64,000 nucleotides of DNA from assembly GCA_963667715.1 (NCBI GenBank), contig OY763926.1:558001-622000 (forward strand), read 5' to 3'. This stretch comes from JAFGDI01 sp963667715. Its GTDB lineage: Bacteria > Planctomycetota > Phycisphaerae > Sedimentisphaerales > SM23-30. The translations under genes were made by a program, and so were the position numbers. Positions 43,833 to 52,279 of this stretch are shown piece after piece. Numbering within the stretch: the first letter of the stretch is position 1; every line of letters begins with the position of its first letter. Below the pieces are notes generated by a model. That model was given only the letters and a program-made list of their open reading frames with translations. It searched no databases and was not told the DNA's origin.

Positions 43833-44084
43833 GTAACCGTTCACGCAAGTACATAATATGTGATATAATACACTTAGACTAACGTACCATAAATAAGTAC
43901 TACCGACCAATTTACAAACCATTGAAATACAGGCATAGCCTGTAATAAAAAATCAAACAGTTTCGAGTCCCGATAAACGTCGGGACGAGAATCCAGAGCT
44001 TGTTTCTTGTTACTTATTACTTGTTACTAAACAATTTAAATTGCTATTAGCTTTGGTACCTGTGCATACACTGTGAACGGTTAC
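43833..44084. repeat. Family D repeat, complete copy (252 bp)
   Basis: A perfect 12-bp terminal inverted repeat GTAACCGTTCAC (43833-43844) / GTGAACGGTTAC (44073-44084). The internal hairpin GTCCCGATAAACGTCGGGAC (near 43968) precedes GAGCTTGTTTCTTGTTAC. No open frame. It ends 15 bases from the malic enzyme stop. Confidence 0.85.
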
Positions 44085-44099
44085 CTAAATTCTAATTTA

Positions 44100-45491
44100 C
44101 TACTTCTGCTCATCAAGCCACGCTTGTGCTACCGCGTCCGCGATCTCTTTGTGGATCGACCTGTCCAGCATATCAGGCAGCAGCATTGGCTCAACCGCTT
44201 TCTCTGCCAGCTTACTCGCCGCCGCCAGCTGCATCGCAGGTGTAATATCGCTCGCCTTAACATCCAACGCACCACGGAACAAACCTGGGTACGCCTGAGC
44301 ATTATTCAGGCTTCTGCCGTCTGCTACAACCGCCGCACCCGCCTTGATCGCTTCCTGAGTATCGATTTCTCCTACCGGATTACTCAATGGAAATACGATT
44401 GGGTCTTTTGCCATTGCCTTTACCATTTCTGGTGTTACCATATTCGGCCTTGATACCCCGATAAAGATATCTCTTCCCTTAAATCCTTCTTCCAGCGGAA
44501 CTTGCACCTTGTTTGGGTTCGTTATTGCCGCCAGCTCTTCTTTGATCGGGTTCATCTTTTCTTTACGACCGCTATAGATCGGGCCAAACGAGTCATAAAC
44601 TACAATATCCTTTATGCCAAAGGTCAGCAATATCTTACTGATCGCTACTCCAGCTGCACCGGCACCTAGTATCAATGCACTGCTTTCTTCTGGCTTCCTG
44701 TTAGTGCGTTTCATCGCTCCTATCAGTGCCGCAAGTGCTACTGTCGCTGTACCATGCTGGTCGTCGTGCAATACTGGTATATCTAATGCGTCCTGCAAAC
44801 GCTTCTCGATCTCAAAACATTCCGGGGCCGCAATATCTTCTAACTGTATAGCACCATATGACTTAGCGGTCTTTATTACTATGTTGATCAGCTCGTCGGT
44901 ATCTTTACTATCTATCAGTACCGGCACAGCACTTATATTCGCAAATTCTGCAAAGATCGCAGCCTTACCTTCCATCACCGGCAGCGATGGAAGTGTGCCA
45001 ATATCTCCAAGTCCCAGTACCGCCGTGCCATTGGTTACAATTGCAACTCTATCGCAGTTACCGGTCAGCTCCCAGGCCTTTGACTCATCATTTTCGATGA
45101 TTTTGCATATTGACGCTACACCTGGGGTATAGATCATTCTCAGGTCAGAGATTGAGCTTATCGCTACTCTGCTAACAGTTTCGATCGGGCCACGATTGTG
45201 AATTGCCACAACCTCGTCAACTATTCCTGTTACCTCAGCTCCATCAACAGCATTGATCTCACGAACCGCATCATTCAGCTGGGCCGGGCTCTTGCAAAAT
45301 ACCCGTATATCACGCATCTTATGGGTACTGGTGATCCCTGTAGTATTGATCGCATCAACATTGATATCGGTCTTTCCTATAGCTGATACTATTTTACCTA
45401 ACATACCAGGTATATCTTTTACCATACACTGAATTGTATAAACTTCTGGGGCCCCGTAACGGTCCTGCCAGCTGGTTTTGTGAACGTTCAT
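44100..45491 (-). CDS. NAD(P)-dependent malic enzyme with N-terminal ACT domain
   Basis: The 463-residue enzyme performs oxidative decarboxylation of malate to pyruvate. The N-terminal ACT domain (about 15-90: YTIQCMVKDIPGMLGKIVSAIGK) usually gives allosteric control. The malic core follows: IYTPGVASICK, TNGTAVLGLGDIGTLPSLPV, MEGKAAIF, DIAAPECFEIE, VLHDDQHGTA, and the nucleotide fold ILGAGAAGVAISK. The length matches the small bacterial malic enzyme plus an ACT domain. The start is ATG 45491. Confidence 0.95.
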   Translation of the reverse strand: MNVHKTSWQDRYGAPEVYTIQCMVKDIPGMLGKIVSAIGKTDINVDAINTTGITSTHKMRDIRVFCKSPAQLNDAVREINAVDGAEVTGIVDEVVAIHNRGPIETVSRVAISSISDLRMIYTPGVASICKIIENDESKAWELTGNCDRVAIVTNGTAVLGLGDIGTLPSLPVMEGKAAIFAEFANISAVPVLIDSKDTDELINIVIKTAKSYGAIQLEDIAAPECFEIEKRLQDALDIPVLHDDQHGTATVALAALIGAMKRTNRKPEESSALILGAGAAGVAISKILLTFGIKDIVVYDSFGPIYSGRKEKMNPIKEELAAITNPNKVQVPLEEGFKGRDIFIGVSRPNMVTPEMVKAMAKDPIVFPLSNPVGEIDTQEAIKAGAAVVADGRSLNNAQAYPGLFRGALDVKASDITPAMQLAAASKLAEKAVEPMLLPDMLDRSIHKEIADAVAQAWLDEQK

Positions 45492-45817
45492 CGCTTTTTT
45501 GTCTCTTTCTATATTATTGTTGGTACTTCAGGGGCACCTAAGCCACTACTAAATATAATGGCTAAAATCGCTAAATCCTGATTATATCTATGGTTATGTG
45601 GAAGGTGGTTTCCTGTCCCCATTTTTCCACTGATTCAATAAACATAATATTTTCTTGCCATACCATACTTTTTTCAAGGAAAAAATGCGCAAAGAAAAAG
45701 GCCGCAAGATTATTACTGCGACCTCTTTATTATATTCTGATTCCAGCTGGCTTTACAGCTCAAAGCTCGATGCTTCTCCCAACTCGCCTCTCGCCTCTCG
45801 CAGCTGGCTTCTATTTT
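45492..45817. other. Gap, no gene seen
   Basis: A weak hairpin (GGCCGCA at about 45701 with TGCGACC near 45717) is present after the 45818 gene. Small frames here have no ribosome site. Nothing else was recognised. Confidence 0.45.
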
Positions 45818-46801
45818 TTAGTTCATTGATACTGGAGATATTGGAGTTATTCCAAGGTCGTCTCCGCCTTCGCCGGCCTGTTCTGCGGCCATCTTCTTGA
45901 TCAGCTTGGCAATATCCTTCGCTGGATATTCCAGCTTCAGGTTAATATTGCTGCCGTCCTGAGTTAGCTGTAGCTTCTGCAGTACTGCCGCCAGATCTGG
46001 TGCTTCCTGAGACATCTGCATTGCCATAAATGGCAGCATACCCTGTGCCATCTGGTGGAGCTGTGCTGCGATTGCAGGGTCAAGTGTTGTTACTGTCAGA
46101 GCCAGAAAAGCATTGCTCTTTGATTCACCTACATAACATGATATGCTCTTAACCTGCTTTACCATCTGAGCTTGTGGATCATCTGTCGGAATCTCCAGAT
46201 CCTGGAAACCTGCAACATTCATAGCAAAAAAGCTGCCCGCTGGGCTGGTCATCGCTTTATAGTCACCGGTTTTTCCTTTATAGGCCTTGATCGCAGCATT
46301 AATATTGCTATCATCATTAGCTGCCAGCAGGGTATCGCTGTCCATAAAGAACATCTTCGCTGGAGTCTGGCTTTGTGGGTTTGCCAGTGAATAGATTGTA
46401 TTACTACCGCTCTTACTGGATGTGATTCCACTTTCTTCGCCCATTTCTTTGATCAGGCTTACGATCTTCTTTTCTGAAATTACCGGATTAACTGATTCTG
46501 CGATCATAACCCAGCCGCTTTTTTCTACTGCCAGATCTGGTGCATACGCTGTCAGTGACGCCAGTTCCTTAGTAGGGTCAAAGCCCAGCTTCTCGGTCAG
46601 CTCTTTCAAATCTTCGGCATCGGCATTACTATTTACCAACTCTGACGATACCGCGCCCAATTCTGAGCTCCTGAACGCTTCCATATCAACATGGATTGCT
46701 ATCTTGGAATCCGCCGGCACAACATTTGACTTGAACGACGCCGCCATAGCTGGCGAACAAACAGCGGCAAATAATGCCAGTGATGCAATGATTTTCTTCA
46801 T
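45818..46801 (-). CDS. Secreted protein of unknown function
   Basis: The 327-residue protein has a signal peptide MKKIIASLALFAAVCSPAMAASF. The mature part looks like a mixed alpha/beta domain (VVPADSKIAIHVDMEAFRSS, KMFFMDSDTLLAANDDSNIN, SFFAMNVAGFQDL). This recalls planctomycete periplasmic proteins that compare stored values, but I cannot name a family. No PEP-CTERM end. The ribosome site is CAGGAG before ATG 46801. Confidence 0.75.
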   Translation of the reverse strand: MKKIIASLALFAAVCSPAMAASFKSNVVPADSKIAIHVDMEAFRSSELGAVSSELVNSNADAEDLKELTEKLGFDPTKELASLTAYAPDLAVEKSGWVMIAESVNPVISEKKIVSLIKEMGEESGITSSKSGSNTIYSLANPQSQTPAKMFFMDSDTLLAANDDSNINAAIKAYKGKTGDYKAMTSPAGSFFAMNVAGFQDLEIPTDDPQAQMVKQVKSISCYVGESKSNAFLALTVTTLDPAIAAQLHQMAQGMLPFMAMQMSQEAPDLAAVLQKLQLTQDGSNINLKLEYPAKDIAKLIKKMAAEQAGEGGDDLGITPISPVSMN

Positions 46802-47050
46802 AAGATTATTCTCCTGAATTAGTTATGTTATCTTTTATCATTTTCCCAATTGTTAATACACACGTATTCTACACAATTACCCTTCAGCGGTTACCAATTT
46901 TCCCGCTATTTTCCAGAAAACCGAATTATAACCTAACCACACTCAAACATATAGCAAAAACTATAACTCTCGCAAGTATCACGCCCCAGAAAGACTTGCA
47001 TTTTTTTAACTATAATTACTGTCTACTATTATTCATAGTAAACTAGAGTA

Positions 47051-47398
47051 TTATATAACACGCCGCTTATTCAGCAACAAACCACCTAACCCAAACAACA
47101 ACATTGAAGGGCGTGTTGCCCATGAGTAGCATAAGCATCCTTGCTTGTGATTATTGGTATAGCTTTGCCAACCATCTCAAAGAATCTGGTATACAAGTTA
47201 TAAAATATTCTGACTTTTTCTTTTGGGCAACACGCCCTTGAAGCCGGTTCAGGTATAACTTGTACATGTGTCCAGTGTAGTATAAGCATATTCCCCGTTT
47301 GATAAAAAGCCATCGTTAGTGACACCGTTAGCGTCAAAATAACCGGCGTAAGAAAAAGAACTACAGACCAACAGTAATAACATCATAAATATTTTCAT
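47051..47398 (-). pseudogene. Broken PEP-CTERM paralogue, cut by deletion and a family A element
   Basis: This is the third member of the tandem family at 47423 and 48074, with the same ribosome site and signal peptide (MKIFMMLLLLVCSSFSYA). It reads in phase to GEYAYTT, then about 140 codons found in the paralogues are missing and the frame shifts. WTHVQVIPEPAS follows in another frame. The family A element (47109-47237) is inserted exactly after PEPAS. After it the anchor resumes as MLLFGLGGLLLNKRRVI and a stop. Removing the element and one TTGAA copy restores PEPASMLLFGLGG. Confidence 0.9.
47109..47237. mobile_element. Family A MITE, intact copy with target duplication (129 bp)
   Basis: A perfect 13-bp terminal inverted repeat GGGCGTGTTGCCC (47109-47121) / GGGCAACACGCCC (47225-47237), with TTGAA directly on both outer sides (47104-47108 and 47238-47242). 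Intact paralogues have one TTGAT at this place. No coding capacity, so it must be moved by an enzyme encoded elsewhere. Confidence 0.92.
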
Positions 47399-47422
47399 AT
47401 TTCTCTCCTGAACCAATAAGAA

Positions 47423-48049
47423 TTACACTCGTCTCTTCTTTAGGAAAAGTCCGCCAAGCCCCAGTAACATCATTGATGCGGGTTCTGGAATAACCTCAAC
47501 ATGTTTCCATGTGTCTGGAAAAAGTTCTACATCAGCATTTAAAAATGTTATTGTAAAATCATTACCGTTGTGCCATGTCCCTGTAATACCTGTATAGTTG
47601 TCTTTTTCACCAATCCAATCCCAGCTATCATATTGGCAATCGATAGTAATTGTTATGCCTACGGGAGCGTATTGAATACTTCTAATATAGTTTATTTGTC
47701 CGCCATTAAGTAACACAGAAGAATTTTTTTGAACATAAATATAATTAACAACCCCGCCAGATACGGTTACAGAACTGTTGTCGCTAGGTGTAATACCTGC
47801 AATTCCCTTTTGATAATCAATAAAAGGTTCAGAAGTAGAAAGAACTTCTAAATGAGAATTATCAAATAATCTAATGCCGTCAGAGCCGCCACCGTTGACG
47901 GTTAGAGTACTATTTTCATCAACCTTTGTAGCATAAGCATATTCCCCTTTTGATAAAAAGCCATCGTTAGTGACGCCGTTAGCGTCAAAATAACCGGCGT
48001 AAGAAAAAGAACTACAGACCAACAGTAATAACATCATAAATATTTTCAT
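47423..48049 (-). CDS. PEP-CTERM-anchored secreted protein, tandem copy 2
   Basis: The 208-residue protein has signal peptide MKIFMMLLLLVCSSFSYA and a beta-rich middle with NGG repeats (STLTVNGGGSDGIRLFDNSH, SSVTVSGGVVNYIYVQKNSS). The anchor is VIPEPASMMLLGLGGLFLKKRRV. The first Met of the signal peptide at 48049 is the start; CAGGAGAG precedes it. The middle resembles adhesin-type beta-helix turns. It is separated from its neighbour by only 24 bases, which are repeated before the broken copy. Confidence 0.88.
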   Translation of the reverse strand: MKIFMMLLLLVCSSFSYAGYFDANGVTNDGFLSKGEYAYATKVDENSTLTVNGGGSDGIRLFDNSHLEVLSTSEPFIDYQKGIAGITPSDNSSVTVSGGVVNYIYVQKNSSVLLNGGQINYIRSIQYAPVGITITIDCQYDSWDWIGEKDNYTGITGTWHNGNDFTITFLNADVELFPDTWKHVEVIPEPASMMLLGLGGLFLKKRRV

Positions 48050-48073
48050 ATTTCTCTCCTGAACCAATAAGAA

Positions 48074-48700
48074 TTACACTCGTCTCTTCTTTAGGAAAAG
48101 TCCACCAAGTCCCAGTAAGATCATTGATGCGGGCTCTGGGACGACCTCAACATGTGTCCAGGTATCCGGGTACTTATTTTGAATGGTGTCGTTTAGAAAG
48201 CTAATGTAGAAATCTTCACCATTATGCCATTCACCTATAATACCTGTGTAATTATTTTTTTCCCCAATCCAAGACCAGTTGTTTTTGCAGTCAATAGTGA
48301 TGGTTTTACCAAGGTCTGGCTTTTGAATACTTCTAATGAAGTTTACTTGCCCACCATTAAGCAATACAGTAGAGTTTTTACCAAGATATACATAATTAAC
48401 AATACCTCCAGATATAGTAACTGAGCTATTGTCACTAGGGGTAATCCAAGATATACCACTTTGATAATCAACAAACGGTTCAGATGTTGATATAACTGTT
48501 AATGAAGCATTATCAAAAAGATTAATATCACTTGCTCCGCCCCCATTTACAGTTAAGATACTGTTTTCTTTTACTTTAATATTTCCACCATATTCTCCGA
48601 TAGATAGTAACCCGTCGTTAGCGTATTCATGTGAATCGCTAATGCTTGCATAACCACTAGTTCCACAGACCAACAGTAATAACATCATAAATATTTTCAT
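48074..48700 (-). CDS. PEP-CTERM-anchored secreted protein, tandem copy 1
   Basis: The 208-residue paralogue of the 47423 gene has the same signal peptide core and anchor (VVPEPASMILLGLGGLFLKKRRV). The middle is diverged but keeps LTVNGGG, TVISTSEPFVDYQ, ITPSDNSSVTISGGIVNYVY and FIRSIQ. The ribosome site is CAGGAGAG before ATG 48700. The array of three reads away from the 979-codon gene region. Confidence 0.88.
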   Translation of the reverse strand: MKIFMMLLLLVCGTSGYASISDSHEYANDGLLSIGEYGGNIKVKENSILTVNGGGASDINLFDNASLTVISTSEPFVDYQSGISWITPSDNSSVTISGGIVNYVYLGKNSTVLLNGGQVNFIRSIQKPDLGKTITIDCKNNWSWIGEKNNYTGIIGEWHNGEDFYISFLNDTIQNKYPDTWTHVEVVPEPASMILLGLGGLFLKKRRV

Positions 48701-48779
48701 ATTTCTCTCCTGTAACTTTAATGAAATAAATAATTTACCTGCCGCTATTATACCAAATAGCGGCAGGTGCTTTCAATGT

Positions 48780-51629
48780 CTATTGCAGAGATTCCTTGAT
48801 TTTGGCCAGTTCATCATCGAAAAAGACCAGTAAATCCAGTAAATTCTGTTCATCTTCACTATCAACCGGACATTCATCCAGCATCTCCAATACATTTTCT
48901 TGTAAATATCGGAAATCCTGTACTACTTGTGCCAGATCTGCATTAGATAGCGAGTCGTAGAATCTATCATCTTCAACTACTGTATCTTCAGCCAGCATAA
49001 GAGTTGATGTTGTTCTTGCCAGGCTCGCAACTCCCGTTGTTTTAGCTGACAGTGAAGATTCTGTAGTTAATAGGGTAACAGATTGTGTTGCTGCTGCCAT
49101 TGCTTCAGTTTCTTCTACATTATTTGCACTATCATACCAGCACGCTTGCCATAGCCAGTTTTCACAGAATAACTCCAGGTCTGCCATGTCGATCATATAT
49201 TGACTGGTACCTGTATTATCAAAATTACCTTTTTTGTTCCATTGTACCATAGAATTTGGATCTGCATAATTTGGATTATTGTCCCAGCCTGGATCATTAC
49301 TGTCTATACTCAACCACCCATAAGCTAAAGGCTTAAATTCCTGTAGGTTTATTATGCCGTCAGCATTATAGTCAAAAGAATTGAAAGTATCCTCTTCTGT
49401 ATAATCTCCGCTGCATGAATGTACCTCGTCAGCACCTAGGTCAACATAAAGACCTTCTAGCCGGTTTTCATTATCATAGTCAGTTTGGTCGTTATAGATC
49501 AGGTTTGGATTTCCTTTGTCAACACAAATTGAAGCCGCCGAAATATGATAGTTTTCAGGGTTAGGCTCGCCAGCAGCGTTAACTTCATATGCAAATTCAG
49601 GAATAGCCTTGATATTGTTATTAATCTCCACGCATTCCTGGACACAGCTGTATGCAATATAGGTATTGGGGTCAAAACCTGATGTCTGCTGCTTTGAATT
49701 GTTATTGTTATAGTAGATAATACAGTTTTGTATATCTGGGTAATCCAGGCTTACGTCATTAGGGTCACCGCTATTGTTGCCGCTATCAACAAAGGCAACT
49801 GCCAATGATTTATTATTTGCCACTGTTAGATTGTGTAATACAGGGCTATATAGGGGATTGTCAATAGATATGCCAGCACGACCTTCTTCTGCTAGATCAC
49901 TTTCAGAAATAATCGAATTTTTTATATATGGTGTTGAATATATAACATCAATACCATGTTTTTCATTACGCATTATCCAGGAGTTTGAAACGTTTAATTC
50001 ACTGCCTAAGCTTTCATGGTAAATGCCATCAGCTCCATTGTTTTTTATTAGACAGGATGTTATAGTTACGTTGCCATCTTCTGCGTAAATACCATAGTGT
50101 AAACAATTACTAACAATACAATTATTAACAGTAAATTCATATCCGTGTATATTATAATCATAACCATCTGAAACTGTTACGCCGTCTATTGTGCTGCCTA
50201 GTCCCATTTCAACAACAGTGAATGATGAGTCATATTCGCCTATGTTTCCACTTAATATAGATTCATATTTCTTAGGGTTTCTATTGGCAAAATCACACCC
50301 TTTAGTTGGAAATCCGCCATATATCTCAGCGTCATCCGGCACATCAAAAAAGGCCGATTCTATAGTTCCCGGCAGATATATTCCTTCTGCCACATAAATA
50401 GTAAATGGCCCTCCACATGCAGAGCCCGACGCCCGCTCCAATGCCATTTGCAGCCCATATTCTGTATTATACGCATCAGTCCAGTTCAATCCCGTATTTG
50501 CCCCTACAGCATTTTCTGAAACATAAATCACACTCGAATTATCCCAACAACACACCGGCGTCTCTTCTACTGCCACTGCCAGTACTTTTTCAAAACACCT
50601 CGTTAACGTAGAATTGGGGTCATTAGGGTCTGGCATTTCAACGCAATATGCACCAATAATTTCAACTTCATTACGCAGCGTCATCCCCGGCACAGCATTT
50701 TCATTTACTTCAACTTCAAGATTAACGCACGACCAGCCATCATCAGGATTATTTGGATCATTTACAACCGAGTCAACAGTCCCAATTTCCCATGTATACG
50801 TATGTTCTTCTATTGAATACGCCGGATCGCCCGGTATTGTAACTAATTCACCGTCAATTATTTCCAGGCTATCCAAACCGGCAGGATAATCTACTCCAAT
50901 TGGCAATCTGTCAACCACTTCTACATTTGTCAATGTCTCACCTGTTGTGTTTTTCCAGCAAATAGTATACATAATATCATTATCATTACCTTCACCGTCA
51001 ATAGGAGTAACACAACCACCATCATCAACATCATCTTCTTTTGTTAGTAAAACTGCTGAATAGCTAAAATTAACATTATCGATTACAAACCCCTGAGGAT
51101 CATGATTGCTAATACTTATACGCCAACTTGCGATTCCATATTCTTCAATTAAAAAATGCTCAATCCCAAGTTTTGAATTATATTGTTCTCCTAACTTATT
51201 ACCATTAATGTCATACCATTCTACTATTGTTGAGCTTATAGAATTGAAACACCCAGCGTCAAAGGAAAACTGATCAACAGTTACATGTTTTGATGGATTA
51301 TCTTGTGACACAAAAAACGCCACAATATCACCTTGAAATTGCGGAGAACCAGATAATACCGGTGATGTTGGTGTCGAACCATCTTCATCAATATAAGGGT
51401 CATCTCCACCAAAGATAATACCCAACCCTGCGTACTGGTCTGAAATGTGAGTTCCCACCTTCATTTCACTGAAAGTTATAGGAAGTTCAAAAATTGTACT
51501 AGCCGAAGCTTCGTGATACTGACATGTAACACCAACACCAGTTCCAGGAATGGCATTGTCAGCTAAAATGTTTCCCTTACCTAAACATACAAAGCTAAAA
51601 ACTAACAGCAAAAACCTAACAATCTTCAT
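48780..51629 (-). CDS. Large secreted protein: DUF11 domain, beta-helix, dockerin-like end
   Basis: The 949-residue protein (from ATG 51629, ribosome site AGGAG) has signal peptide MKIVRFLLLVFSFVCLGKGN. Domains in order: a beta-sandwich (about 30-200, FSFDAGCFNSISSTIVEWYD); a DUF11-type repeat (about 220-330, YTICWKNTTGETLTNVEVVD, RLPIGVDYPAG); a right-handed beta-helix (about 380-700, ENAVGANTGLNWTDAYNTEY, TITSCLIKNNGADGIYH). The end is dockerin-like and EF-hand-like (FNSFDYNADGIINLQEF, MIDMADLELFCENWLWQ), then a helical tail. It is probably a surface or extracellular structural protein; carbohydrate binding is possible. A frame extension to 51719 precedes the signal peptide and is rejected. 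Confidence 0.85.
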   Translation of the reverse strand: MKIVRFLLLVFSFVCLGKGNILADNAIPGTGVGVTCQYHEASASTIFELPITFSEMKVGTHISDQYAGLGIIFGGDDPYIDEDGSTPTSPVLSGSPQFQGDIVAFFVSQDNPSKHVTVDQFSFDAGCFNSISSTIVEWYDINGNKLGEQYNSKLGIEHFLIEEYGIASWRISISNHDPQGFVIDNVNFSYSAVLLTKEDDVDDGGCVTPIDGEGNDNDIMYTICWKNTTGETLTNVEVVDRLPIGVDYPAGLDSLEIIDGELVTIPGDPAYSIEEHTYTWEIGTVDSVVNDPNNPDDGWSCVNLEVEVNENAVPGMTLRNEVEIIGAYCVEMPDPNDPNSTLTRCFEKVLAVAVEETPVCCWDNSSVIYVSENAVGANTGLNWTDAYNTEYGLQMALERASGSACGGPFTIYVAEGIYLPGTIESAFFDVPDDAEIYGGFPTKGCDFANRNPKKYESILSGNIGEYDSSFTVVEMGLGSTIDGVTVSDGYDYNIHGYEFTVNNCIVSNCLHYGIYAEDGNVTITSCLIKNNGADGIYHESLGSELNVSNSWIMRNEKHGIDVIYSTPYIKNSIISESDLAEEGRAGISIDNPLYSPVLHNLTVANNKSLAVAFVDSGNNSGDPNDVSLDYPDIQNCIIYYNNNNSKQQTSGFDPNTYIAYSCVQECVEINNNIKAIPEFAYEVNAAGEPNPENYHISAASICVDKGNPNLIYNDQTDYDNENRLEGLYVDLGADEVHSCSGDYTEEDTFNSFDYNADGIINLQEFKPLAYGWLSIDSNDPGWDNNPNYADPNSMVQWNKKGNFDNTGTSQYMIDMADLELFCENWLWQACWYDSANNVEETEAMAAATQSVTLLTTESSLSAKTTGVASLARTTSTLMLAEDTVVEDDRFYDSLSNADLAQVVQDFRYLQENVLEMLDECPVDSEDEQNLLDLLVFFDDELAKIKESLQ

Positions 51630-51853
51630 AAGAATCTCCTTTTCAAAAGGAAGTGATATATTAAATCGGAATCCATTATCCCGACTTCTCCCATTTTTAT
51701 ATCTTCCTATTTGCCCCATGAAAAAAGGGCACTACCAACACATAATGAGGTATCCGGCAAGGAACCCGAAAAGAATGTGTAACGTAGCATAACAATCTAT
51801 ACTTTGGCATTATTCCCCGACTCTGTTCACTCAATGTTGTATTATTTCCAGGC
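51630..51853. other. Gap upstream of the large secreted protein
   Basis: About 220 bases that should contain the promoter for the large secreted protein; a plain sigma-70 match is not obvious. No gene. Confidence 0.4.
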
Positions 51854-51958
51854 AAAAAAAAACAGAGATTACTAAGGGCGCCACACCGCATGTACATCGG
51901 AGGCCCGCTAAAGCCCATGAAGAAACATGCCAAGCATGACACCCTCAGCAACCTCTGT
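51854..51958 (-). ncRNA. Candidate structured RNA or long-stem terminator
   Basis: On the minus strand ACAGAG-GTT-GCTGAGGG (from 51958) pairs with CCCTTAGT-AAT-CTCTGT (to about 51862), followed by a run of nine T. The loop holds a further stem CATGC TTG GCATG. The whole is about 100 bases, large for a plain terminator, and sits 320 bases after clpC. I do not recognise an RNA family. Confidence 0.4.
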
Positions 51959-52116
51959 GTCGAACACAAGTTTCCGAGAGTGCCGTTTACTTGACGCTTC
52001 TTCATTGTGAAATTAGCGGTTTCCGATGAAACGTCCAAAACAGTATATGTTATTTCTCAGTACTCAATTATCACTCACAATATCATTATTTCAAGAAAAA
52101 AACTAATAATAATATT

Positions 52117-52143
52117 CTCAAACTGACCATCGGTAAGTTTGAG
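52117..52143. repeat. Family C terminal palindrome
   Basis: A 27-bp imperfect palindrome with CTCAAACTGACC on the left and GGTAAGTTTGAG on the right, one pair mismatched. It matches the right ends of the longer copies at 1826 and 37900; the left part of the element is not seen. Confidence 0.65.
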
Positions 52144-52149
52144 TTAATT

Positions 52150-52205
52150 CCCCGTCCGCACCAGCGGACAACCTAAGCTTGTTACTTGTTACTTTCCACT
52201 TGTTA
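52150..52205. repeat. Family D remnant with a different hairpin
   Basis: CGTCCGCACCAGCGGAC hairpin, then AACCTAAGCTTGTTACTTG. It matches the hairpin-plus-tail part of the complete copy at 43833. It lies beside the clpC terminator. Confidence 0.55.
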
Positions 52206-52214
52206 CTTATAAAC

Positions 52215-52247
52215 AAAAAAAGCCCCGGCAAAAACACCAGGGCTTTT
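52215..52247 (-). terminator. Terminator of clpC
   Basis: AAAAGCCCCGG (52218-52228) pairs with CCAGGGCTTTT (52237-52247) with one bulge; the A tract before it is a T run on the minus strand. It lies 33 bases after the clpC stop. Confidence 0.8.
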
Positions 52248-52279
52248 CAATTCTTTTATATTACCAAAACAACTCCATA

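Noticed and set aside
51697..52038. 113-codon open frame on the minus strand
   Set aside because: Cys/Arg-rich with no ribosome site and covers a strong hairpin with a T tract; a structured RNA explains it better.
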